From contig JAFRDO010000006.1 in NCBI GenBank assembly GCA_017403825.1, forward strand, positions 49,756-113,755: a stretch of DNA of 64,000 bases. Reading direction: 5' to 3'. The translations under genes and the position numbers were made by a program. The stretch is from Kiritimatiellia bacterium. GTDB lineage: Bacteria; Verrucomicrobiota; Kiritimatiellia; RFP12; UBA1067. Of this stretch, positions 7,495 to 15,457 are shown one piece after another. Within the stretch, counting starts at the first letter, position 1; each line of letters starts with the position of its first letter. The notes under the pieces were generated by a model. That model searched no databases, had not been told where the DNA came from, and worked only from the letters and a program-made list of their open reading frames with translations.

Positions 7495-7929
7495 CTATAT
7501 TGCTTTCCCGTCCGTGTCGTAATCCTGCCTGCTATAGTACGACCACAGATAGTCCTTGGCGCGGCGGACTTGTCTTCGCCGATACCTCCACCCTAGGTCT
7601 CGTCGCTTCATTCCTCGTATTTCCATCTCGTCTTCGACATGACTGCTTATCTCGGCCAGTTCAACCTTTGTCGCCGTGCGGATGGCGTGGACAATCGCGC
7701 ACATCTTCTTGCTGTCATCCCTCTCCATCCAATAATCTAAGAGAAGGTTTTTCAAGACACGCTCAGCTTCCGCCTTATTGCCTTTGTGCGTGTTATGGGT
7801 GATGAAGCGGTCGCCGTCTGTCCAATACACAGTGTACTCGCCATTGTCAGGGTTGAGCCAAAGCCCATTGTCCTCGACCCTCCGAAGTTCATCTAAGTCG
7901 TCGTTTGATATGTATGTTGAGTCAGTCAT
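7495..7929 (-). CDS. Hypothetical protein, rightmost gene of the element
   Basis: 144 residues beginning MTDSTYISNDDLDEL. The N-terminal 50 residues contain strands and aromatic residues (YTVYWTDGDRFITH). The C-terminal 60 residues are strongly basic and helical (RRDLGWRYRRRQVRRAKDY), which suggests nucleic-acid contact. No family is recognised. Its position at the end opposite int, with its own terminator, would suit a directionality factor or regulator, but there is no clear HTH. TGCTAAATA lies 5 nt before the ATG, so this too could be a leaderless gene; a GTG five codons earlier is the alternative start. Confidence 0.5.
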   Translation of the reverse strand: MTDSTYISNDDLDELRRVEDNGLWLNPDNGEYTVYWTDGDRFITHNTHKGNKAEAERVLKNLLLDYWMERDDSKKMCAIVHAIRTATKVELAEISSHVEDEMEIRGMKRRDLGWRYRRRQVRRAKDYLWSYYSRQDYDTDGKAI

Positions 7930-7944
7930 GCCTATATTTAGCAC

Positions 7945-8224
7945 GGCAGAGACAAAAGGCGTTGCGTCAGCCTTTCATACAGCGATGATGGGAAATCAAC
8001 CACTCTTCAACCACACTCCATGCATAATGGACGTTGAAGATTCCATGTCTGGAAGGGTGTGGTTTAAGTGTGGTGGAACTGTCGGGCGAATCGCACAGAA
8101 GCGAATGTTCCGATTCTGTCCGGAAAATCGTTTTTCCGCAAAAGTAATAATCGGCAGGTACCTGCCGCAGGGTTTGACAGGTACCGTGCGCCAAAATTTT
8201 CTCAAACGCAAGCAAACGACAAAC
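7945..8224. other. Right-end noncoding segment of the element
   Basis: About 280 bases between the 144-residue gene and attR without a credible gene. It holds the right arm-type repeats (7997-8016 and 8055-8077) and, at 8155-8185, an inverted pair GGTACCTGCC / GGTACC. It is presumably the recombination regulatory end. Confidence 0.5.
8055..8077 (+). repeat. Right arm-type integrase repeat
   Basis: Matches the left arm repeat at 1506-1528 in 21 of 23 bases. A further inverted copy of its half-site, CAACCACAC at 8008-8016, and a weaker CAACCACTC at 7997-8005 lie just to the left. The right end therefore carries both direct and inverted sites, as in lambda-like attP arms. Confidence 0.6.
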
Positions 8225-8250
8225 AGAATTATTTCCCGACGATTAGCACC
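8225..8250. repeat. attR core repeat (26 bp), overlaps glf stop
   Basis: Identical to 1437-1462. Read on the minus strand it starts within the final TGC codon and TAA stop of glf, so integration leaves the glf protein unchanged. This is the usual way tyrosine-recombinase elements use gene 3' ends. No tRNA is involved here. Confidence 0.85.
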
Positions 8251-9307
8251 CCTGGGCCGTGGCTGCGAGCGCGGCGGCCATGGCCTGGTCCATGTCGTAG
8301 TAGCGGTAGTCGCCGAGCCGCCCGCCGACAACGAGGTTGGGCAGCTTCGCCGCCTCGGCGCGGTACTTCGCCACGAGCGCGACGGACGATTCGTCGTTGA
8401 TCGGGTAATACGGCTCGTCTCCGGACTTCCACGGCTGCGGATATTCGCGGCAGATTATCGTCCGCCCGCAGGCCATGACGTCCTTGAGTTCCGGGTGGTA
8501 GTGCTTGAACTCGTGAATGCGGGTGTAGGGAATCTCCGCCTCAGTGTAGTTCATGACACTAGTCCCCTGGAAGTCCGCAACATCCAGCCGCTCCGTCTCG
8601 AAGCGCAGGCTGCGCCACGGCAGCGCACCGTAGCGGAAGCCGAAGAGCGCGTCTATCGGCCCCGAGTAGTAGACGCGCGTGCGGCCGTCCCAGTCGTCAA
8701 GGCTGAAGGCCCGTCCGCATTCCACGGATACGTTAGGGTGGTCGAGCAGGCGTTCGAAGAGCGAGTTGTATCCGCTCGCCGGAATGCCCTGCCAGTAGTC
8801 GTTGTAGTAGTTCGTGTCGTAATTGTCGCGAACGGGGACGCGCTTGATGATGCTCGGGTCTATCTCCTCCGGGGGGCGTCCCCACTGCTTGCTCGTGTAG
8901 CCCCTGAAGAACGCGTCGAAGACGGCGGTGGAATGCGCCTCGTCGGCCATGAAATCCTTGAGCTCGCCAGGGCTAAGCTCCACGCCGAAGAACTTGTTCA
9001 CGAGCGTGAGCCCGAGCGGAAGGTGGTAGACCTTGCCGCGATACTTCACCAACACCTTGTGCTGATAGCCGTTGAAGTCCACGAACCGCCTCACGTAGTC
9101 CCAGACGGCGGGGTCGTGCGTATGGAAAATGTGCGAGCCGTAGACGTGCACCTCGATGCCCGTCTCGGCGTCTGTCTCGCAGCGCGCGTTCCCGCCTATC
9201 GCAGCCCTGGCCTCGATGACGCGCACGCGCCGCCCCGCCTCGGCGAGCCGCCTGGCGACCGTGCAGCCCCATATTCCAGCACCTGCCACTATCACTTCGT
9301 CGGTCAT
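8243..9307 (-). CDS. glf: UDP-galactopyranose mutase
   Basis: 354 residues, close to the usual 360-390. This FAD enzyme interconverts UDP-galactopyranose and UDP-galactofuranose for cell-surface glycan synthesis. The N-terminal dinucleotide fold shows GAGIWG at 9-14 and an acidic residue (E32) at the end of beta-2. The family motif GSHIFHTHD is at 57-65, and the arginine-containing RVPVRDNYD, GYNSLFERL and C-terminal GGRLGDYRYYDMDQ match Glf. It is downstream of the nucleotidyltransferase pair and was directly upstream of the ComEC-like gene before the element inserted at its stop codon. The last codons lie within the att core but are unchanged. Confidence 0.95.
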   Translation of the reverse strand: MTDEVIVAGAGIWGCTVARRLAEAGRRVRVIEARAAIGGNARCETDAETGIEVHVYGSHIFHTHDPAVWDYVRRFVDFNGYQHKVLVKYRGKVYHLPLGLTLVNKFFGVELSPGELKDFMADEAHSTAVFDAFFRGYTSKQWGRPPEEIDPSIIKRVPVRDNYDTNYYNDYWQGIPASGYNSLFERLLDHPNVSVECGRAFSLDDWDGRTRVYYSGPIDALFGFRYGALPWRSLRFETERLDVADFQGTSVMNYTEAEIPYTRIHEFKHYHPELKDVMACGRTIICREYPQPWKSGDEPYYPINDESSVALVAKYRAEAAKLPNLVVGGRLGDYRYYDMDQAMAAALAATAQGC

Positions 9308-9316
9308 CAGTCTTTT

Positions 9317-9484
9317 TTACTTTCCCTTCCCCTGGACTTCTCGGAGTTGGCGACGAGCCTCAGGACGCGAGGAAGTCCGCCGCGATTCGCCGGAAAGACC
9401 GTGCGCCGCAAGCGCAGCACGTTTCGCGGCACGCCCAGCCTGCCACTCGTCCCACGACAGCCGTATCACGCGCCTCTCATCCAT
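9317..9484 (-). CDS. Small basic protein overlapping the nucleotidyltransferase gene
   Basis: 55 residues (begins MDERRVIRLSWDEW), rich in Arg and Ala. The start overlaps the end of the upstream gene by 8 nt (ATGGATGA), so the two are translationally coupled. Small conserved partners of this size often accompany DUF6036-type nucleotidyltransferases; whether it is an antitoxin or partner is not visible. A longer in-frame start at 9595 would read through the nucleotidyltransferase gene and is rejected. Confidence 0.5.
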   Translation of the reverse strand: MDERRVIRLSWDEWQAGRAAKRAALAAHGLSGESRRTSSRPEARRQLREVQGKGK

Positions 9485-10064
9485 TGCAAACCTCCGCACG
9501 GAGTTTTCGCAACTCTTCGAGAACGCCGAAATCAGGCAAGGCGGCGAGCCGCTCTGCTTCGTCCCAGTTGAAATCGGCATCGCCAACAGCCGCAACCATC
9601 ATCTTCCGCGCAGTCGCAAGAAGTTCCGGGGACGGCGGATAGTATGCAATCAGAATACGCTCCACAAGCGCAAGTTCAGGCGGAATGATTCTGACGGTTC
9701 CATACGGAGTCTCAAGTTCCCTGTTCGGAAGGACGGATTCGTTTTCGAGGATTCCGAGCAAGTCTATGCAAAGGCCACATACCACCCAACTTCGCGCAAC
9801 ACCCTTCCCGCCAAGTTCGGATATTATCTCCTGCATCAGGCGCGGCGGAATCGGTTTCAGAGACTTTCGGCAAAAATCTATGTCGCCAGACATATAGCCG
9901 CCTTCAGTGTAAAACTCGACCGCGCTTCCTCCGACCACGACAAGAGGAAAGCCATGACGCTGAAACAAAGTGGTAATGAGCCCCGACAACTTGAGCGCAC
10001 GCTCGAGAAGATCAGAGGTGGACTCTATGTCCGCCATTGCCGCCTTTATGTCGATATCTCCCAT
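9477..10064 (-). CDS. DUF6036 / MNT-like nucleotidyltransferase
   Basis: 195 residues. VVVGGSAVEFYTEGGYMSGDIDF (residues 42-64, quoted in part: GGSAV 45-49, SGDIDF 59-64) is the minimal nucleotidyltransferase signature GGSxx...DxD, with D61 and D63 as metal ligands. Proteins of this type (DUF6036, AbiEii-related) are predicted to transfer nucleotides to a target, and many are toxin parts of toxin-antitoxin pairs. The start is supported by AGGGA 9 nt upstream and a TATAAT box at 10091-10096. The overlap with the small downstream gene makes a compact two-gene unit between glf and the RND operon. Confidence 0.65.
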   Translation of the reverse strand: MGDIDIKAAMADIESTSDLLERALKLSGLITTLFQRHGFPLVVVGGSAVEFYTEGGYMSGDIDFCRKSLKPIPPRLMQEIISELGGKGVARSWVVCGLCIDLLGILENESVLPNRELETPYGTVRIIPPELALVERILIAYYPPSPELLATARKMMVAAVGDADFNWDEAERLAALPDFGVLEELRKLRAEVCNG

Positions 10065-10090
10065 TGCCGCGATTCCCTGTGATATGGCGT

Positions 10091-10099
10091 ATTATACCA
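10091..10099 (-). promoter_or_regulatory. Extended -10 promoter of the nucleotidyltransferase pair
   Basis: TGGTATAAT on the minus strand, 26 nt before the ATG at 10064; no good -35 box is seen. Confidence 0.55.
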
Positions 10100-10192
10100 A
10101 ATCCGCCGGACTCGCAGTGCGGGATCTTGCTGTCTGAATGAGAACTATGTGCGGAAATTCTTACGCCCCGATCTTCGTCCAGTCAAACTGCA

Positions 10193-13100
10193 CTACGGCT
10201 TGCCGCTGATGCGCTCGCGCATGCGCTGAAAGAGCGCATACAGGCCAGGCACAAACACTATTCCCACAAGCGTGGCGGCCAGCATGCCGCCCATGGTGCA
10301 GATGCCTACCGACCGCATCGCCCCGGCGCCAGCCGACCGCGCGAAGACAAGCGGAAGGACGCCTATGACGAAGCTCCACGCCGTCATCAGCACGGCGCGA
10401 TAGCGAAGGCTTGCGCCGTTGAACGCGGCCTCGGCAATCGGCTTGCCGCTGGCGCGCTCCTGCTTCGAGAACTCGACCATGAGAATCGCGTTCTTGGCCG
10501 AAAGGCCGATGAGCATCACGCAGCCGAGCTGAGCGTAGACGGACGCCTGGGTATCCGTCAGCCACAGCGCGAAGTAAGCGCCGACAAGCGCGAAGACGAC
10601 CGACAGCATCACGCTGACGGGAATGGTCCAGCTCTCGTACTTTGCCACGAGGAAAAGATACGCAAAGAGCATCGCGAGCGTCATCAGCCAGAACAGGCGT
10701 CCCTCGTTCTCCTTCTCCTGCAGCTGCACGGGGCCCCACTCCACGTCGAAGCCCTTAGGCTTCTGCATCTTCTCCACGAGTCGCATCACTTCCGAGGACG
10801 CCACGCCTTCCGCCGGCGTCACGTCGAACCACGCCGCCAGCATCTTGTTGTAGCTCATCGTCTCGCGGGTGCCGCCGACGTATTCAAGGCGTCCGATCGA
10901 AGAGAGCGGCACCGACTCGCCGTTCGGCGCCGGTATGCGTATCGACTCCACGTCGGCCACGCCGCCGCGGTAGTCGGGGTCGTTCTGCAGCTTCACCTGG
11001 TAGACGCCGCCCTTGATGTTGAAGTCGTTCACGTAGTAGGAGGCGAGCTTGTTCTGGAGCGTGGAGAAGATCACCTTCGGGGTGAGGCCGAGTATCTCGG
11101 CCTTGCGGCGGTCGAGCTTCAGGTCCAGCTGCGGAGTGGAGCACGTGAAGCCGTGTACCGCAGACTTGACGAGCGGACTGGCCCGGAGCGCGGCGAGGAA
11201 CTCGTCCGCCGCCGCCAGAAGCTCCTGCGGCTCGCACCCGGTGACGGAACAGAAGTTGAAACCGACGCCCGACGAGCCGCCCAGCCCCTTGATGGCCGGC
11301 GGCTGGTTGAAGAAGAACTCGCCGGCGTAGAGGTTCGTGACTGCCGCGCGGAGCGAGTCCGACACGCGGTCGATCTGCAGCTCGGGGGTCCGGCGCTCGT
11401 TCCAGTGGGTAAGGCGTATGAGGCCGCCGCAGAGGTTCTCGCCCGATCCCCACATGCGGTTCAGTCCGCAGAGCGACGACATCGACTGCACGCCTGGCGT
11501 GCGGGCGGCGATCTCGTGGAGCGCGTCGGCCATCTCGATAGTCCGCTCCAGGGCCTGTCCCTCGGCGAGCCTGCAGTACCAGGAGATGTAGCCGCGGTCC
11601 TCCTTTGGCAGGAACGTGGTCGGCACACGACCCGATAGCGCCTTCAGCGCGAAAGCGGCGGCGACCACGGCCAGCAGGGTGAGGATTCCCCTGCGCACGA
11701 ACAGGCGCACGAAGAAGAGGTAGACGCTGCGCGAGCATCCGAGCGCGAAGTTGAACGGCGCGAAGACCAGCGAGGGCCGGCTGCGCGGCGGCTTGAGCAT
11801 GTAGGCGCACAGAACGGGCGAAAGGACGAGCGCTACGGTTGTTGACAAAACCAGCGCGATGCACATCGTGACGGCGAACTGCACGTACATCATGCCGGCC
11901 ATGCCGGAGTAGAAGGCGAGAGGCAGGTAGCATGAGACGGTGACGAGCGTCGTCGCCACGATCGCGCCGGTGATCTGGCGCATCGACTTTACCGCCGCCG
12001 CCTTAGGCGAAAGCCCCTCGCGCGCCATCAGCGCCTGGCAGTTCTCCGCGACGACGATCGCATCGTCCACGAGCGAGCCGATGACAAGTATCAGCCCGAA
12101 CATCGTCAGCACGTTTATCGTGTAGCCGAGCGGATAGAGGAACGCGAACGTGCCGAGCAGGGATATCGGTATCGCTATCGCCGGCACGAACGTCGCCCGC
12201 CAGTCCTGCAGGAAGAGGTAGGTGATCAGCACCACCAGCACAAGCGCAACGAGCAGCGTCTTGAACGTCTCCTTGAGGAACACCAGCGTGAACGCCGTCG
12301 AGTCGTCGGCGAGGACGCCCTTGACGCCGGCGGGCATGCGCGCGATCCACTTCTCGACCTCCTTCTTGACGCGCGCCGCAGTCTCGACCGAGTTGGCGTC
12401 CGGCGACTTGTACACCTCCAGGTACACCGCCGGGCTCTCGTTGAAGCGCGACCGCACCGTGTAGCCCTTGCACCCCAGCTCCACGCGGGCGACGTCCTTC
12501 ACGAGTATCTGCGCACCGGTCTCCGGGTCGCTGCGCACGACGATGTTCTCGAACTCCTCCTTGGTGGCAAGCCGTCCCTTCACATTGAGCTTGAAGCTCA
12601 GGTAGCGGTTGGCGTACTCGCCGCCGACTGTGCCGGCGGCGGCCTGGATGTTCTGAGACTCGATGGCGCTCTTGAGCTCGGCTATGCGCACGTTGAGCCC
12701 GGCGAGCCTGACGGGGTCCAGCCAGATGCGCATGGCGTACATGCGGCCCGACGTCTCCACCTGGCCCACGCCGTCCACGCGCGAGACGGCGTCTGCCACC
12801 TGCTTCTCGACGAAGTTCGAGAGGTCCATCAGGTCCATCTCGCGCCCGTCGGTCAGGAAGCAGTACATCACCATGCGGTCCTCGGGACGCTTCTTGACGA
12901 TGATGCCGTTCTGCGTCACCTCCGTCGGCAGCTTCGGCTCGGCGCGCTTCACCGCGTTCTGCACGTTCATCAGCGCGATGTTCGACGGCGTGCCCGGCCT
13001 GAAGGTGCAGTAGCAGCTGTACAGCCCCTTCATGGTGCATGTCGACTTGTAGTACCAGATGTCCTCGACGCCGTTGATCTGGTCCTCAAGGATCGTGGCG

Positions 13101-13291
13101 ACGGAGTCGGAGAGGTCCTTGACCCCGGCTCCCGTGTAGCTGCAAGTGACGGTGATCGTCACCGGCGTGACGTTCGGGTACTCCGACACGGCCATGCGCG
13201 AAAGGCATATGGCTCCGCAGAGCGCGATCAGTATCGCCACCACCCACGCCGCGCGCGGGTGGCCTATGAATATCTCGGACGGCGCCCTCAT
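10193..13291 (-). CDS. RND multidrug efflux permease (AcrB/HAE1 type)
   Basis: 1032 residues, the normal length for an AcrB-family proton antiporter of the inner membrane. The N-terminus places a membrane helix after a short amphipathic segment. VDDAIVVAEN near residue 405 is the TM4 motif with the two Asp of the proton relay, and SAKNAILMVEFSKQ near 940 is the matching TM10-11 region. Two large periplasmic porter loops lie between. It is the third gene of an operon after a RhaT-like permease and the membrane fusion protein, overlapping the latter by 4 nt. No TolC-like outer-membrane gene is in the window. Substrates cannot be read from the sequence. Confidence 0.93.
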   Translation of the reverse strand: MRAPSEIFIGHPRAAWVVAILIALCGAICLSRMAVSEYPNVTPVTITVTCSYTGAGVKDLSDSVATILEDQINGVEDIWYYKSTCTMKGLYSCYCTFRPGTPSNIALMNVQNAVKRAEPKLPTEVTQNGIIVKKRPEDRMVMYCFLTDGREMDLMDLSNFVEKQVADAVSRVDGVGQVETSGRMYAMRIWLDPVRLAGLNVRIAELKSAIESQNIQAAAGTVGGEYANRYLSFKLNVKGRLATKEEFENIVVRSDPETGAQILVKDVARVELGCKGYTVRSRFNESPAVYLEVYKSPDANSVETAARVKKEVEKWIARMPAGVKGVLADDSTAFTLVFLKETFKTLLVALVLVVLITYLFLQDWRATFVPAIAIPISLLGTFAFLYPLGYTINVLTMFGLILVIGSLVDDAIVVAENCQALMAREGLSPKAAAVKSMRQITGAIVATTLVTVSCYLPLAFYSGMAGMMYVQFAVTMCIALVLSTTVALVLSPVLCAYMLKPPRSRPSLVFAPFNFALGCSRSVYLFFVRLFVRRGILTLLAVVAAAFALKALSGRVPTTFLPKEDRGYISWYCRLAEGQALERTIEMADALHEIAARTPGVQSMSSLCGLNRMWGSGENLCGGLIRLTHWNERRTPELQIDRVSDSLRAAVTNLYAGEFFFNQPPAIKGLGGSSGVGFNFCSVTGCEPQELLAAADEFLAALRASPLVKSAVHGFTCSTPQLDLKLDRRKAEILGLTPKVIFSTLQNKLASYYVNDFNIKGGVYQVKLQNDPDYRGGVADVESIRIPAPNGESVPLSSIGRLEYVGGTRETMSYNKMLAAWFDVTPAEGVASSEVMRLVEKMQKPKGFDVEWGPVQLQEKENEGRLFWLMTLAMLFAYLFLVAKYESWTIPVSVMLSVVFALVGAYFALWLTDTQASVYAQLGCVMLIGLSAKNAILMVEFSKQERASGKPIAEAAFNGASLRYRAVLMTAWSFVIGVLPLVFARSAGAGAMRSVGICTMGGMLAATLVGIVFVPGLYALFQRMRERISGKP

Positions 13292-14331
13292 CGGGCCGCG
13301 GGCGCCGGCTTCACCACGTCGCCCTTCCTGACCTTGTGCGCCCCGTCGGCGACGATGCGCTCGCCGACGCGCAGCCCCTTCTCGACGAAAAGCCAGTCGC
13401 CGCTCAGGTCGCCGCGCGCGACAGTGCGCCGCGCCGCCCGCCCTTCCGCATCAAGCACCCAGACGTAGGGCCCCTGCGTGTCCTGCAGGATCGCCGTGGG
13501 CGGAATCGCCGGACGCATCACGCCCTCGGACGGGCGCACCGTCACGGCGACCGTGCCGCCGACCTTGAGGAGCCCGTCTGGGTTGGCGAACTTCACGAAC
13601 ACCTGCACCGTGTCGGTCATCTCGTCCGCCGCGTTCTCCATGTACTCGGGAACGCCGCCGCCGACCTTCGTGACGCCGTCGGCAAGAGTCAGCTCAACCT
13701 CCGCGCCGTCGGCGCGGAACGAGCCGCGGAACGTCTCCAGCAGCTCGCCGTTCGATATCGAGAACCTGACGCGCACCGGATCCTGCTGCACGAGCGTCAC
13801 GAGCGTCTCCGCGCCCTTGTTCACGTAATTGCCCCTGGTCTTGCTCGTGGTCCCGAGCCGCCCCGCAACGGGGGCGACGATTACGCAGTGCTCGAGGTCG
13901 TCCTTCGCCGCGACGAGCTCGGCCTGCGCGGCCGCAAGCGCGGCCCGCGAGCTGTCGCGCTGCGACAGGGCGTTGTCCACCGCGTCCAGCGAGACGGCCC
14001 GCGTCTCAAGCAGCTTGTTGTGGCGCGCGTAGGAAAGCTCGGCATACTTCACGTTCGCCTTCGCCTCGGCCAGCTTCGACTCGGCGTTCTTCACCGCCGC
14101 CTCGTACTTCACGGGGTCCAGGCGGTAGAGCGCGTCGCCCTCCTTCACGTCCGCTCCGTTCTCGAAGCAGACCTCGAGTATCTCGCCGGAAACCTGGGGC
14201 ACCACGTCGACCTTCTGTATAGCGACGACGCGGCCGGGATAGCTGCGCTCGCGGAGGTCGGCCACGCTGGACACCTCCGCGACCGGAAGCACGATCTCCG
14301 CCGCAAGAAGGACGAGGACCCCAACGCTCAT
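13288..14331 (-). CDS. RND periplasmic adaptor (membrane fusion protein)
   Basis: 347 residues. An N-terminal hydrophobic helix (1-20) is followed by the first lipoyl half (VVPQVSGEILEVCFENGADVKEGD, about 47-70), a coiled-coil hairpin of Ala/Leu/Lys-rich helices (80-155), the second lipoyl half (VAPVAGRLG) and beta-barrel and membrane-proximal domains. This is the AcrA/HlyD layout that links the RND pump to an outer-membrane channel. The ATG follows the RhaT stop immediately (TAAATG) and the stop overlaps the permease start (ATGA). Tight coupling therefore indicates one polycistronic mRNA. Confidence 0.92.
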   Translation of the reverse strand: MSVGVLVLLAAEIVLPVAEVSSVADLRERSYPGRVVAIQKVDVVPQVSGEILEVCFENGADVKEGDALYRLDPVKYEAAVKNAESKLAEAKANVKYAELSYARHNKLLETRAVSLDAVDNALSQRDSSRAALAAAQAELVAAKDDLEHCVIVAPVAGRLGTTSKTRGNYVNKGAETLVTLVQQDPVRVRFSISNGELLETFRGSFRADGAEVELTLADGVTKVGGGVPEYMENAADEMTDTVQVFVKFANPDGLLKVGGTVAVTVRPSEGVMRPAIPPTAILQDTQGPYVWVLDAEGRAARRTVARGDLSGDWLFVEKGLRVGERIVADGAHKVRKGDVVKPAPAAR

Positions 14332-15402
14332 TTACTTCGACCCGATCGAAATTACGCAGAAGCTGGCGATCAGGACGACCGTGCCGAGCGCAAGCAGACC
14401 CTTAGTCTTGGAGCCTGTCCCCTTCCACTCGCCGGTGAACACGCCGATGATGGTTGAGAACAGTATCGTGGACGCCATCACGATAGCGAACGAGATGTAC
14501 TTGAGTTCGCCCATCATCGGCTCGCCCGCCTTCTGGCAGACGAACTGGAGTACCCATATCACGCCGACGAGGGACGCGAATATCCAGTTCTTTGCCACCG
14601 GGCCCCGCCGGAAGTAGTCGCCGAACGTGCCGTTCTTGACGTGCTGCTGCACCACCCATGCCGCCTGCACCGCGAAGCCGCCCCACAGCACGACCATGAT
14701 CACGGGCATGCCCTGCCACGACCACGCCGCACCCTCGGCGACCACGCCGGCCTTGACCGCCGCATCATACGCGGCCTTCTCGATGACGCCGCCGGACTGC
14801 AGCCCGAGGTTCATGCAGGCCGAGCACACGCCGGAGACGACGGCGACGATCATGCCCTTCTTGAAGTCGAACTCGGCCACGGCCTTCTTCTTCTCCTCCT
14901 CCGGCAGCTCACTCTCCTTGAACTTGCCGGCAAGGCCAACGAACACGATGCCGACCAGCGAACCGGCCACGCCGCCGAGAACCACCAGCTTCGACGCAGA
15001 AACCGCCCCGTTCACGTAGAGCAGCGTCGCCGCTTCGCCGTTCATGATCGGTGGAAGGACTGTTCCAGTCGCCGCACAAAGCCCGCACCCGATCGCAAGG
15101 CCGAGGCCGATGCCGAGATAGCGTACCATCAGCCCCCACGTAAGGCCGCCGACACCCCATATCGCGCCGAACGCGACGCACTTCAGGATCGTCGAAGTCG
15201 GCGCGGACCTGATGACGTTCAGGAAATCGGGAACGGCGACCGCGCAGACGATCGTGGGCATCAGTATCAGCCCCACGACGCAGTAGAACATCCACCACGT
15301 CTCGTAAGCCCACTCCTTTACGCCGCGCGCAGGGAGAAGGAACGTCGCTCCGGCCAGTCCGCCGAGCGCAAATGTAGCCATGCCGATGATTGTCGTGTCC
15401 AT
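14332..15402 (-). CDS. L-rhamnose/proton symporter-like permease (RhaT family)
   Basis: 356 residues with about ten membrane helices. WGVGGLTWGLMVRYLGIGLGLAIGCGLCAATGTVLPP and the closing GLLALG..VLIASFC pattern (each quoted here only as landmarks) match RhaT of the drug/metabolite transporter superfamily. RhaT imports L-rhamnose with a proton. The start at 15402 has ACAGGAG 10 nt upstream; the longer frame to 15468 overlaps the neighbouring gene and is rejected. It leads an operon with an RND pump, which is an odd partner. Genes for rhamnose catabolism (rhaA, B, D) are not in the window, although a GH78-like rhamnosidase domain is. Confidence 0.85.
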   Translation of the reverse strand: MDTTIIGMATFALGGLAGATFLLPARGVKEWAYETWWMFYCVVGLILMPTIVCAVAVPDFLNVIRSAPTSTILKCVAFGAIWGVGGLTWGLMVRYLGIGLGLAIGCGLCAATGTVLPPIMNGEAATLLYVNGAVSASKLVVLGGVAGSLVGIVFVGLAGKFKESELPEEEKKKAVAEFDFKKGMIVAVVSGVCSACMNLGLQSGGVIEKAAYDAAVKAGVVAEGAAWSWQGMPVIMVVLWGGFAVQAAWVVQQHVKNGTFGDYFRRGPVAKNWIFASLVGVIWVLQFVCQKAGEPMMGELKYISFAIVMASTILFSTIIGVFTGEWKGTGSKTKGLLALGTVVLIASFCVISIGSK

Positions 15403-15457
15403 GCCAGTATGCTCCTGTAGGGGTTTTGTGACATTATCCCACAATCCGCCCACGCCG

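Larger units (their letters stand above)
1437..8250. mobile_element. 6.8-kb integrative element at the 3' end of glf
   Basis: The segment is bounded by identical 26-bp direct repeats (1437-1462 and 8225-8250). The right copy spans the last codon and stop of glf. It carries a tyrosine recombinase next to the left end, paired arm-type repeats inside both ends, a polymerase-like protein, two membrane proteins and small unknown genes. All are on the minus strand, and base composition is visibly lower in GC than the flanks. No relaxase, capsid or terminase gene is visible, so transfer would need a helper or another route. Precise excision would remove 6,788 bp and join glf to the ComEC gene. The boundaries are read directly from the sequence; mobility is inferred. 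Confidence 0.85.

Noticed and set aside
7778..9571. Plus-strand open frame of 597 codons across the right element end and glf
   Set aside because: It runs antisense through glf, whose protein is unmistakable, and crosses the attR boundary.
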